Shown: positions 1 through 6,523 of the stretch, one piece after another
Numbering within the stretch: position 1 is the first letter of the stretch
Layout: the number at the start of each line of letters is the position of its first letter
Source: Candidatus Heimdallarchaeota archaeon
GTDB taxonomy: Archaea; Asgardarchaeota; Heimdallarchaeia; Hodarchaeales; S146-22
Assembly (NCBI GenBank): GCA_015520535.1
Contig: WAPZ01000391.1
Coordinates: forward strand, 1-10,725
Reading direction: 5' to 3'
DNA length: 10,725 bases
Notes under the pieces: generated by a model
The model's input: only the letters and a program-made list of their open reading frames with translations
What the model was told of the DNA's origin: nothing
Databases searched by the model: none
Translations under genes and position numbers: made by a program

Positions 1-117
1 ACCAATGTGCTCTAGTGCTTCTTTGTCGTGTTTTCCTTCGACTAAGCACACAACGCCATTTTGTCGTAATTTTTCATTCAAATGATTTACAAAAGTGGAA
101 ATATCTTCTTTCATCAT
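1..117 (-). CDS. Toprim-domain small primase-like protein (UPF0292-like), N-terminal fragment
   Basis: Only the first 39 codons lie in the window; the gene runs off the left edge. The reading frame stays open from ATG at 117 to base 1. After a charged helix the peptide reads GVVCLVEGKHDKEALEHIG, where VEGKxDxxAL is the first Toprim motif. The Glu of that motif is the conserved acidic residue of this fold, found in DnaG-type primases, topoisomerases and RnmV/OLD proteins. A Toprim motif about 20 residues from the N-terminus fits the short archaeal primase-like family, so this is the likely call, but the second (DxD) motif is outside the window and cannot be checked. Two consecutive ATGs (117 and 114) could serve as start. 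No SD is visible, but a TATA-like element lies about 23-26 bases upstream, consistent with a leaderless transcript. It is divergent from mptE. Confidence 0.72.
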   Translation of the reverse strand, partial: MMKEDISTFVNHLNEKLRQNGVVCLVEGKHDKEALEHIG

Positions 118-134
118 ATATTATTACCGCAGCA

Positions 135-145
135 AGATTTAAGTG
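135..145 (-). promoter_or_regulatory. TATA-like promoter element for the Toprim gene (leaderless start)
   Basis: Read on the minus strand this is CACTTAAATCT. Its centre is about 23-26 bases before the two possible ATG codons at 117 and 114, the spacing expected between an archaeal TATA box and a transcription start that coincides with the start codon. No SD sits between box and ATG. This is a pattern match only. Confidence 0.35.
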
Positions 146-173
146 CATCTTCTTTCAATTATCCATTGGAAAA

Positions 174-187
174 ACATAGTTAAAAAT
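174..187 (+). promoter_or_regulatory. TATA-like element for mptE
   Basis: The stretch CATAGTTAAAAATC ends about 17-20 bases before the ATG at 204. No SD precedes that ATG, so an almost leaderless transcript is the simplest reading. The region is AT-rich throughout, so the match is weak evidence on its own. Confidence 0.25.
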
Positions 188-203
188 CTAATTGATTAGA
201 AAA

Positions 204-1028
204 ATGGTGGACGCGGTGATCGAAAACCCCTTCTGGAAATATCATATGCGTGTTGTGTATAAATTTCTTGGTTTTTCAAAAGTAGCTGATGTAAATGCTA
301 CAAAGCGGTTTATTACATTGTTGGAAGAAAATTATGGTAAAAGTATACATACAATAGTGAACAAAACAATATTTTCGGTTTCAAGAAATATATCAAATGC
401 AGTTTTAGTTTGTGGTGCGGGTGATTCGCTTGAAAGAGTTATAAATTTGTTTAACGGTGACATCACTTCATTTATTTCCAAACATTTTGTAATTAGTGCG
501 GATAGTGCGACCACAATATTACGGGAGTATGGATACTTACCGAATTTAGTTTTAACAGATTTAGATGGTGACTGGGAGGTTTTACAAGAAGTTACATCAA
601 AACATATACCTTTTGTGATTCATGCTCATGGTGATAATGTGGAAAAATTTGAGGAATGGTTTTCGGAACAGACAGAATCATTGCGGTTTATTCCGTCAGT
701 ACAAACAGAAGTGGTTAAACCATACTTATCAAATTTTGCCGGTTTTACGGATGGTGATCGTTCAGTTTGGATGGCTTTAAGTTTAGGTTTCAGTACAATT
801 AAGATAATGGGTTTTGACCTCAATGGAAAGATTGGGCGGGCATCCTTTACCCCATATAAAAATACAAAAGATTATATTGCTTTTAAATTGAAAAAACTTT
901 CCATAGCCAAGCAATTTCTCGAAATGGCCGCAATAGAATACAGTGGCATCAAATTTTATAATATTCAACCGTCAACCGAAATTACCAGCAATCTAAGAAG
1001 TTGGAACAATGTAAATTCATTAATTTGA
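204..1028 (+). CDS. mptE: 6-hydroxymethyl-7,8-dihydropterin pyrophosphokinase (MptE-like, DUF115)
   Basis: MptE transfers pyrophosphate from ATP to 6-hydroxymethyl-7,8-dihydropterin, a step in archaeal tetrahydromethanopterin or folate synthesis; it is unrelated in fold to bacterial FolK. The 274-residue protein carries the conserved blocks in order: a nucleotide-binding turn CGAGDSL (70-76), SADSA (98-102), TDLDGD (118-123), HAHGDN (140-145), GFTDGDR (180-186), GFDLNG (203-208), and a Lys-rich helix around 228-235. These acidic and glycine-rich motifs are the family signature. About 60 residues precede the first block. The ATG at 204 is preferred; a TTG at 192 would add four residues, and neither has an SD. 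The gene is divergent from the Toprim gene and overlaps the convergent gene at 1020 by nine bases, so it has no terminator of its own between the two. Confidence 0.85.
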   Translation: MVDAVIENPFWKYHMRVVYKFLGFSKVADVNATKRFITLLEENYGKSIHTIVNKTIFSVSRNISNAVLVCGAGDSLERVINLFNGDITSFISKHFVISADSATTILREYGYLPNLVLTDLDGDWEVLQEVTSKHIPFVIHAHGDNVEKFEEWFSEQTESLRFIPSVQTEVVKPYLSNFAGFTDGDRSVWMALSLGFSTIKIMGFDLNGKIGRASFTPYKNTKDYIAFKLKKLSIAKQFLEMAAIEYSGIKFYNIQPSTEITSNLRSWNNVNSLI

Positions 1029-1565
1029 ACTTGTTTGATTATATGAAATGCGTTCCCATTTAATTCCACCTTGAAATTCAATTTCTAGGTGTATGGTTTT
1101 CAAAAATTTTAATAGGTTAGGATATTCAGCCTGAAGGATGTCAAGTAAGAGCGCTTCAAGTGACGCGAGTATGTCATTTTCTTGCGCGGTTTCGCTGGGT
1201 AGGAGAAGAATATCAGATGTTGGAATGCTGGCAAAAAAATTGGGTGCTGCAATTTCAATTTTTTGTGGTTCTTCGTATTCTGCGATTTCTGTATCTGAAA
1301 TTTCAATTTTTGGGCTTTTTACTGGAATTAAAAATTTGTGATCAAATTTTTTGACAATGGACTCCATCATATTTTCTAGCATCTGATTTATTTCATTTGA
1401 CGGAATTGTAGATAAAATCTGTGAATTAAATGAAAATGTTGGCTTGAACACGATGTTATGACCGATTATTTTCGTAGTGGAGTCGTTATCATCGATACTT
1501 AATAAACTGACAGAAAATAAGGAGTTTTTCTTGTTATATGTGATTTTAAATTCTTGTGTGGTCAT
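1020..1565 (-). CDS. Hypothetical protein, last gene of the DUF4443/flavoprotein operon
   Basis: I do not recognise this 181-residue protein. Its first half is polar and looks beta-rich (residues 5-50). A Glu/Lys-rich segment with alternating acidic patches runs to about residue 105. The C-terminal half has a leucine-rich amphipathic helix around 133-160 (LASLEALLLDILQAEYPNLL) followed by a beta-like tail containing EIEFQGGIKWERI. There is no signal peptide, membrane span or cysteine motif. Its ATG overlaps the stop of the preceding flavoprotein gene as ATGA (1562-1565), so translation is probably coupled. It ends in a nine-base convergent overlap with mptE. Coupling suggests a job linked to the reductase, for instance partner or substrate, but it contains no cysteine that could accept electrons by dithiol exchange. 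Confidence 0.7.
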   Translation of the reverse strand: MTTQEFKITYNKKNSLFSVSLLSIDDNDSTTKIIGHNIVFKPTFSFNSQILSTIPSNEINQMLENMMESIVKKFDHKFLIPVKSPKIEISDTEIAEYEEPQKIEIAAPNFFASIPTSDILLLPSETAQENDILASLEALLLDILQAEYPNLLKFLKTIHLEIEFQGGIKWERISYNQTSSN

Positions 1566-2500
1566 GATTCTTTCCTCATTTTTCTCAAAAAGTTTACCAC
1601 GCCGATTCCGGCAAGTGTTCCACTGGCAAATGCAATGGGGAGTTGGTGATGTGGAGTGACGATTCCTCCTGCGGCAAAAATTCCGGGTAAAGAGGTTTCA
1701 TTAAGTTCATTGACTTTAACTAAGCCACCGTCAGTTAACTCGAGACCTAATTGCTTTGCCAGGGTTAAATTTGGAGTATGGCCAATGGAGATAAAAACAG
1801 CTTTGACGCGTATTTTCTTTTCTTCATTAGTTTTAAGATCCTTTACATAAAGCCTTGAGACGCCAGATTCCTTTCCTTCGATTCTAATTGCCTCACTTGA
1901 GTATAAAACCGTGAGATTTCTGGTGTTTTCAATTCGTTTGATTAAGTGTGGTTCACATTTTAGTGATTCGTATTTTGAAATTAAATAGGTTTTGTAAGCT
2001 ACTGTTGAAAGATATAAGGCTTCCAATACGGCGTTATCTCCCGATCCAATTACCGCAACGTCTTTTCCTTTATAGAGAGGACCATCACAGACTGCGCAAT
2101 CAGAGACACCTTTGCCTTCATATTCTGTTTCACCGGGGATATTGATTTTTTTTGGTGTTACGCCGGTTGCTAAAATGATGGCTTTTGCTTTATAAGTCAT
2201 GTCAGCGTTTGTTTTAACTGTCATATTAGCATGTGATATTTTTTCAACGCCTTCAAGCTCGTGAATTTCCACATTAAATATTTCTAAATGTTTTTTTATT
2301 GCCTGTGCCAAATCACTTCCCTTTACATCGGGGTAGCCAAAATGATTGTAAAAAAATGGAGTAATTGCAATCCTTCCACCAAAGGCGCCTTTATCTAAAA
2401 TAAGTGTACGATAACCGTTTCTTGCAATGTATTGTGCAGCGGCAATACCAGCCGCACCCGTACCTATAACGATGGCATCATACTCAATATTATTTCCCAT
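1562..2500 (-). CDS. trxB: Thioredoxin-reductase-like FAD/dithiol oxidoreductase (atypical)
   Basis: This low-molecular-weight thioredoxin reductase relative would pass electrons from a reduced nucleotide or other donor through FAD and a CxxC pair to thioredoxin-like partners in the cytoplasm. The 312-residue protein has the FAD Rossmann motif GTGAAG (13-18), FGGRI (40-44), the ATG loop (111-113), the redox pair CAVC (135-138) followed by DG, and a second Rossmann motif GSGDNA (152-157). The usual length is about 310-330. Two features depart from the family: the C-terminal FAD motif reads FAAGGI (275-280), with Gly279 where Asp is normally found in AAGD, and the HRRxxxR pattern that binds the NADPH phosphate is missing after the second Rossmann motif (175-190 reads SKYESLKCEP...). 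ATG at 2500 is preferred because GGTGA at 2506-2510 lies five bases ahead; ATG at 2512 would add four residues. It overlaps both operon neighbours. Confidence 0.85.
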   Translation of the reverse strand: MGNNIEYDAIVIGTGAAGIAAAQYIARNGYRTLILDKGAFGGRIAITPFFYNHFGYPDVKGSDLAQAIKKHLEIFNVEIHELEGVEKISHANMTVKTNADMTYKAKAIILATGVTPKKINIPGETEYEGKGVSDCAVCDGPLYKGKDVAVIGSGDNAVLEALYLSTVAYKTYLISKYESLKCEPHLIKRIENTRNLTVLYSSEAIRIEGKESGVSRLYVKDLKTNEEKKIRVKAVFISIGHTPNLTLAKQLGLELTDGGLVKVNELNETSLPGIFAAGGIVTPHHQLPIAFASGTLAGIGVVNFLRKMRKES

Positions 2501-3248
2501 TATTTTCACCATTTTTACTTATTAATGTCCAACTAGCGGCAACAGATCCTAAGCGAGCGTATTGTTCCGTTTTAGCACTTCCAATAACCAACCAATCGCC
2601 CCACTTAAAAAAATATTTCTTGAGTATTTTGAGAAGATCCGAATTTGGATAATAAATGCTATTGGGATCATTTTTATTTGATTCCGGAAAGTAAAATCTT
2701 TCTAGGTCAGATTTTAAGATTGTACATCCTTCTGCTCCTTGTAAAACTGCGGCATCTCTTGCTTTAATGACATTAACATGGTATTGTATGGCATTTTCTC
2801 GAAGAATGGTAATCACATCAACGTCTGAAATTGTGATGTCTCCTAATGAAAGAGGATAATCAATCAGAAGCATTTTATGTTCTAGGGCATAAAGCACTCT
2901 TTTTCCGGCTGGTGTTAGCTGTATTTTTTTCTTCTCCTTACATGGTTCAACTAAATGAAATTTTCGAAGCTTGGTAATTAACGTTCGGGTGATTCCTTCC
3001 GTAAGTGCTAGTTCTTTCGCTAAGCGATAACGACCCATTGGTTTTTTTGTTAATAAATAAAGGCTGACTATAATATGTGCTAAATTGAAGCGTGCTAAAA
3101 AAGAATCATTAATAATCGCGTCAAGTGTCTTATGTGAATAATCTATCGTGTTAATATTCATCGTGAATCCAGTGCTTCTCTCTAAAAAATAATTCTTTTC
3201 TCCTCTTTTTATTTGTTCATATGTTCGGCCGCAATCTTTTAGAAACAT
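2490..3248 (-). CDS. Winged-helix DUF4443-family protein
   Basis: Residues 54-125 form a winged-helix DNA-binding unit: a helix FNLAHIIVSLYLL, a helix-turn-helix MGRYRLAKELALTEGITRTLITKL and a wing ending in IQLTPAGKRVL. The C-terminal half (about 140-240) matches the archaeal DUF4443 pattern: ARDAAVLQGAEGCTIL (163-178) and GDWLVIGSA (217-225). The second half may bind a ligand or mediate dimerisation; its function is not established to my knowledge. The protein is first in the operon and overlaps the flavoprotein gene, which suggests it could regulate its own operon in response to a redox or metabolic signal (inference). The start is uncertain. The frame opens at ATG 3248, but conserved sequence only begins near residue 40 and Met30 (ATG at 3161) gives a more typical family N-terminus. 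Neither start has a strong SD. Confidence 0.72.
   Translation of the reverse strand: MFLKDCGRTYEQIKRGEKNYFLERSTGFTMNINTIDYSHKTLDAIINDSFLARFNLAHIIVSLYLLTKKPMGRYRLAKELALTEGITRTLITKLRKFHLVEPCKEKKKIQLTPAGKRVLYALEHKMLLIDYPLSLGDITISDVDVITILRENAIQYHVNVIKARDAAVLQGAEGCTILKSDLERFYFPESNKNDPNSIYYPNSDLLKILKKYFFKWGDWLVIGSAKTEQYARLGSVAASWTLISKNGENNGK
2506..2510 (-). promoter_or_regulatory. Ribosome binding site that decides the flavoprotein start
   Basis: GGTGA on the minus strand lies five bases before the ATG at 2500. It overlaps the alternative in-frame ATG at 2512, whose own upstream sequence has no SD. This favours the shorter protein. The site lies inside the end of the DUF4443 coding region, so its use would couple the two genes. 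Confidence 0.5.
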
Positions 3249-3260
3249 TCTTTAATTTTG

Positions 3261-3319
3261 GCGTCTTTATGTAACCTAACGGAATGATGACAAAATCATA
3301 ATATAAATGGTGTATAAAA
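3261..3319. promoter_or_regulatory. Divergent promoter region between the DUF4443 operon and the 119-residue gene
   Basis: Only 71 bases separate the two divergent starts. On the minus strand, TTTATATTA near 3299-3307 and CTTTTATAC near 3312-3320 are TATA-like and would place initiation around 3277-3290. On the plus strand, CTTTATGTAA near 3264-3273 would place initiation near 3294, and GGTG at 3309-3312 lies seven bases before the GTG at 3320. Any factor bound here could affect both genes; an operator for the winged-helix protein would be expected in this gap, but I see no clear inverted repeat. Confidence 0.35.
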
Positions 3320-3679
3320 GTGTCGGATAGAAATCATTTGTCGTCGATAATAAAAGAAATAGGAACAGCGACAATAACGGAAATAGATCCAAATTTGGCA
3401 TTAAATATTCTTTTGAAGGATATACAAATTATTTATGGGATAAAAATATCAAAGGAATATATTTTTGATGTTAGTTCGACTGAAAAGTGGTTGAACGTGG
3501 TTTCAAAATTGGAAAAAAAATTCGAAAACATACACGTTATTGGAAATAATTCTTTTGATCTGCCAATTGTCCTTCTAAACAGTGATACTTCATCAGAATA
3601 CTTTGTTTTTACGGGAATTAGGATTGAAACCGAAAAAATTGCCGGATTTTTAGGTGAACGTAATATAAAAGCAGACTAG
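3320..3679 (+). CDS. Hypothetical protein, 119 residues
   Basis: I do not recognise this protein. It starts with GTG, preceded seven bases upstream by GGTG. It appears to be a small alpha/beta protein: a helical N-terminus (1-18), a segment LALNILLKDIQIIYGIKIS (27-45), a charged helix KWLNVVSKLEKKFEN (56-70), a strand IHVIG (71-75) and a beta-rich C-terminus with LPIVLL and EYFVFTGIRIE (81-103). There is no cysteine, signal peptide or membrane span. Evidence that it is real comes from the open frame, a composition typical of proteins, the tidy gap with the divergent DUF4443 operon, and an end that exactly interleaves with the stop of the convergent LOG gene (CTAG at 3676-3679). Shared promoter space with a winged-helix regulator suggests possible co-regulation only. 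Confidence 0.6.
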   Translation: MSDRNHLSSIIKEIGTATITEIDPNLALNILLKDIQIIYGIKISKEYIFDVSSTEKWLNVVSKLEKKFENIHVIGNNSFDLPIVLLNSDTSSEYFVFTGIRIETEKIAGFLGERNIKAD

Positions 3680-4200
3680 ATTGTTTTTTGATTAATGAAT
3701 TTCTTTGCGATATTAATAGCTTCTTCTGCCGTTTTTACAGAATAAATGGAATCATTTCGGCGATCATCAATCTTTTTTCCAGCCACTTTCGCAGACCAGC
3801 CATTAATCCCACTTTCTTTTGAAAATGCTATAATCGGCTTGTTATACATCCAACCAAATGCAATTTCAGAAAGTGTTCCCGATTTTCCTCCAATACAGAT
3901 AAGAATGTCTGACGATAATGCAACTAAAGAATTTCTTGTCCACCCGAGACCTGTTGGGATTACAATATTGCAGTAGGGATTGGCTTCTTCTTTAGTGGAA
4001 CTAGGTAAAATTGCTACTGTCAGTCCACCCGCATCTAATGCACCACGGCATGCTTCTTCCATTACACCAGCTCGTCCACCGCAAACTAATACGAAATTAT
4101 TTTTTGCAATTAAATATCCCACTTCGTATGCAATTTTTCGTTCTTGGTCATTATCTATGGAGGAATCACCAATGACACCAATCATTTGTTTTCGATACAA
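3676..4200 (-). CDS. LOG-family / TIGR00725 Rossmann-fold protein
   Basis: This 174-residue protein belongs to the lysine-decarboxylase-like (LOG) superfamily, in the short TIGR00725-type branch. Relatives include cytokinin-riboside 5'-monophosphate phosphoribohydrolases, which cleave nucleoside monophosphates to base and ribose 5-phosphate, and molybdenum-cofactor carrier proteins. Visible motifs are an N-terminal beta strand IGVIGDSS (7-14), CGGRAGVMEEACRGA (40-54), GWTRN (86-90), and the phosphate-binding loop with glutamate GGKSGTLSEI (104-113). The LOG-type GGxGTxxE loop is kept, so nucleotide binding is likely; the substrate is unknown. The start is TTG at 4200, chosen because GAGGTGA lies four bases upstream, while the next ATG (Met6) is too far from it. 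It is divergent from apgM and shares a CTAG stop overlap with the convergent 119-residue gene. Confidence 0.85.
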   Translation of the reverse strand: MYRKQMIGVIGDSSIDNDQERKIAYEVGYLIAKNNFVLVCGGRAGVMEEACRGALDAGGLTVAILPSSTKEEANPYCNIVIPTGLGWTRNSLVALSSDILICIGGKSGTLSEIAFGWMYNKPIIAFSKESGINGWSAKVAGKKIDDRRNDSIYSVKTAEEAINIAKKFINQKTI

Positions 4201-4204
4201 AAAA

Positions 4205-4211
4205 TCACCTC
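4205..4211 (-). promoter_or_regulatory. Ribosome binding site fixing a TTG start for the LOG gene
   Basis: GAGGTGA on the minus strand is a near-perfect archaeal SD. It leaves four bases to TTG at 4200 but nineteen to the next in-frame ATG at 4185. This supports the rare TTG codon as the real start. Confidence 0.7.
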
Positions 4212-4266
4212 ATTTTCTCATTTGATTTTTCATTAAAAAATATTGTAGAATTTGCGATGGAGAATT

Positions 4267-4312
4267 ACTTTTATTTTTTTAAGAAAAAAAGTGAAATCAG
4301 AGATAAAGGAGG
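4267..4312 (+). promoter_or_regulatory. Promoter and ribosome binding site of the apgM operon
   Basis: The TATA-like stretch CTTTTATTTTTTTAAG (about 4268-4283) would start transcription near 4299. The strong SD AAAGGAGG (4305-4312) then lies eight bases before the ATG at 4321. A second AT-rich element (TTAAAAAATATT, about 4233-4244) could serve as an upstream promoter in either direction, since the LOG gene is divergent. The SD excludes an in-frame TTG at 4252 as the start. Confidence 0.5.
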
Positions 4313-4320
4313 CATATGGG

Positions 4321-5553
4321 ATGAACAATTCGGAAGCGCCCAAAATTCTTTTTATGGTTATGGATGGATTAGGAGATCGTCCGCATCCTAAGCTTGATGG
4401 TAAAACGCCATTAGAAGCCGCACATACACCTAATATGGATCACTTGGCACAGAGGGGAATGACGGGTTTAATGTATACGATAAAGCCGGGAATCACTCCA
4501 GGAAGTGATACTTCACATCTTAGTTTGTTTGGATATGATCCGGAAAAATATTACAGTGGTAGAGGGCCATTTGAAGCAGCTGGTGTTGGGATTGATGTTC
4601 AAGCAGGAGATGTAGCTTTTCGTGCGAATTTAGCGACGATTTCACCGGATGGGATTGTTGTAGATCGGCGTGCTGGACGTATAACGGGTGATAGAAGTGA
4701 AATTGAGGAGTTAGTAAATTCTATCGAGATTCCAGGTGTAGAAATTATCTTTAAATTAGGAATAGAACATCGCGGTGCGTTAGTGCTACGTGGTGAAAAT
4801 TTATCCCATAAAGTTACTGCCAATGATCCTAAAAAAACTGGCGTTCCAGAGAAACAAATCAAGCCACTTTCACCAGATGCGAAAAAAACAGCTGATGTAC
4901 TTAATTTGTTGTTAGCCAAGCTGAAAAACGAGCTCCCACACCTTAAAATAAATTCAGAAAGAAAGTCGGCAGGATTGCCCATAGTAAATACTATTCTGCT
5001 TCGTGGTGCAGGTAAGATGGTTAGTATTCCTACATTTAAGGAAAAACATAGTTTAAATGCTTCGTGCGTCTGTGGTGGCGGATTATATGAAGGTATCGCC
5101 CGTGTATTGGGGATGAACATTAATAAAAATCACAATGGTGATGGGACAGCAAAGACTGATGTTAAGTCAAAGGTAAATGCGGTTTTGGAGAGTTTGAAAA
5201 CATCAGACTTTGTGTTTTTCCATATAAAAGGTACAGATAGTTTAGGGCATGATGGTAAGGCATTAGAGAAAAAAAACTTCCTTGAACGCGTTGATGCCGC
5301 AATTTCACCATTTTTAGATTTAGAGAACGTTATTATCATGATTACGGGTGATCATTCAACACCATGCGTTCTTTATGAACATTCAGTAGATCCAGTTCCT
5401 ATTCTAGTGGCGGGTCCAAATTTGCGTCGAGATCATGTAAAAAGATTCAATGAAATTGACGTTTCGTGCGGTAGCTTTCACATAAGACGTGGTTTAGATT
5501 TAATGCCTCTTCTAAAAGGTTTCATTGGCGTTACAAAAAAGTATGGTGCCTAG
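4321..5553 (+). CDS. apgM: 2,3-bisphosphoglycerate-independent phosphoglycerate mutase, archaeal type
   Basis: It interconverts 3- and 2-phosphoglycerate in glycolysis and gluconeogenesis through a phosphoserine intermediate and belongs to the alkaline phosphatase superfamily with two metal ions. The 410-residue length is typical for the archaeal type. Visible motifs are VMDGLGDRP (13-21) with metal ligand Asp15, TPGSDTSHLSLFGYDP (59-74) containing the nucleophile Ser62, GRGPFEAAG (80-88), HIKGTDSLGHDGK (301-313) with Asp305 and His310, and ITGDHSTPC (341-349) followed by EHSVDPVPILVAG (353-365). All expected catalytic and metal-binding residues appear present. The start is ATG 4321, set by AAAGGAGG at 4305-4312; the frame is open further upstream, but that part looks like leader sequence. 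It is first in an apparent operon, with 35 bases to map. Confidence 0.95.
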   Translation: MNNSEAPKILFMVMDGLGDRPHPKLDGKTPLEAAHTPNMDHLAQRGMTGLMYTIKPGITPGSDTSHLSLFGYDPEKYYSGRGPFEAAGVGIDVQAGDVAFRANLATISPDGIVVDRRAGRITGDRSEIEELVNSIEIPGVEIIFKLGIEHRGALVLRGENLSHKVTANDPKKTGVPEKQIKPLSPDAKKTADVLNLLLAKLKNELPHLKINSERKSAGLPIVNTILLRGAGKMVSIPTFKEKHSLNASCVCGGGLYEGIARVLGMNINKNHNGDGTAKTDVKSKVNAVLESLKTSDFVFFHIKGTDSLGHDGKALEKKNFLERVDAAISPFLDLENVIIMITGDHSTPCVLYEHSVDPVPILVAGPNLRRDHVKRFNEIDVSCGSFHIRRGLDLMPLLKGFIGVTKKYGA

Positions 5554-5588
5554 TCGCTTAATATGAGAAATTATTGGTGATTAATTGA

Positions 5589-6500
5589 ATGAATAAAACC
5601 GATTTTCAGACATTGGTTCATCTTGGTGAACTAGCAAAAGAAATAAGAAATAAAATCCTTAAAATCACGACACCGGGAAGAAAAATCAGTGTACTTTGTG
5701 ATATTGCGCACAAATTGATATATGAGAGTGGTGAAAAAATAGTTCCCGCCTTCCCGTTAAATGTTTCCGTTAATGAGATTGCAGCACATGATACTGCTGC
5801 CATCAATGATAGTCGTGTTATACCAAGCCAGGGCGTTGTTAAAATTGATATTGGGATTTCACGTGATGGCCTTATTATAGACACGGCTCGTACTAAAGTT
5901 TTGGGAAAAAAACACGAGTATCAAAAACTCCGACGAGCCGCGGAAGATGCCTTGAATGCGGCGATTGAAGTTGTTAAACCCGGCGTGAAAATCGGTGAAG
6001 TTGCTAAAACAATTCAAAACCGTATTGAATCTTATGGCTTTCGTCCAGTAGAGAATTTATCCGGTCATTTGATAGAGCCATATATATTACACGCTGGTGT
6101 GAGTTTTCCAAATGTTTCAAAACCGTTATGGCATTTACATTTAAGGAAAAAAATACAGAAGGGTTGGGTAATAGCGTTAGAGCCTTTCGCAACCATGGGA
6201 AAGACCGGAGCTGTTCAAGATTATCAAAAGCCGCAAATATTTTCTTTTCAAAAGAAAATAACCTTTAAAACCTCTCTTGGAAAGCGTCTCTATGCTATCT
6301 ATAGAACGTTACCTTTTTCGGCAAGAATGGCGGCACAAAATCTAAAATTGGGGAGTAATGGTTATAAAAAGGTCACAAAAACCGTACTTATAGAAGGTGG
6401 CAATCAATATCATCCCCTTATCGATCATAATCGAAAAATGGTAAGTCAATCCGAAGATACCATTATAGTGACCAGTAATGGCGCAAAAATACTCACATAA
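5589..6500 (+). CDS. map: Methionine aminopeptidase, type II
   Basis: It removes the initiator methionine from new proteins and uses two metal ions in the pita-bread fold (M24A). At 303 residues it matches the archaeal type II enzyme. The metal ligands are visible as Asp87 in VKIDIG, Asp98 in IIDTA, His160 in NLSGHLIEPYILHAG (156-170), Glu198 in IALEPFA, and Glu289 in VSQSEDTIIV. The substrate-contacting histidines are His67 (AAHDT) and His168. A helical insert around residues 215-260 corresponds to the type II subdomain. One small deviation is Asp290, where His usually follows the last Glu ligand. ATG 5589 has GGTGA at 5576-5580, eight bases upstream. It lies 35 bases after apgM and 23 bases before the UbiA gene, all on the same strand, so co-transcription is likely. 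Confidence 0.95.
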   Translation: MNKTDFQTLVHLGELAKEIRNKILKITTPGRKISVLCDIAHKLIYESGEKIVPAFPLNVSVNEIAAHDTAAINDSRVIPSQGVVKIDIGISRDGLIIDTARTKVLGKKHEYQKLRRAAEDALNAAIEVVKPGVKIGEVAKTIQNRIESYGFRPVENLSGHLIEPYILHAGVSFPNVSKPLWHLHLRKKIQKGWVIALEPFATMGKTGAVQDYQKPQIFSFQKKITFKTSLGKRLYAIYRTLPFSARMAAQNLKLGSNGYKKVTKTVLIEGGNQYHPLIDHNRKMVSQSEDTIIVTSNGAKILT

Positions 6501-6523
6501 TGCCTATAGGAGAATAGAATTCC

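Noticed and set aside
3283..3289. ATGATGA resembling a C box of an archaeal C/D box guide RNA
   Set aside because: No CTGA D box or C'/D' pair at suitable distance was found; the gap is better explained as a divergent promoter.
4252..4320. In-frame upstream extension of apgM from a TTG codon (23 residues)
   Set aside because: A strong AAAGGAGG at 4305-4312 is correctly spaced for ATG 4321, and the extension is low-complexity leader sequence with no match to the family N-terminus.
4599..5120. Long minus-strand open frame (173 codons) inside apgM
   Set aside because: It is antisense to a gene with every expected catalytic motif; its translation has no recognisable domain and is a codon-bias shadow.
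6453..6461. Asp290 in place of the usual His after the last metal-binding Glu of methionine aminopeptidase
   Set aside because: All five metal ligands and both substrate histidines are present, so this neighbouring change does not suggest loss of function.
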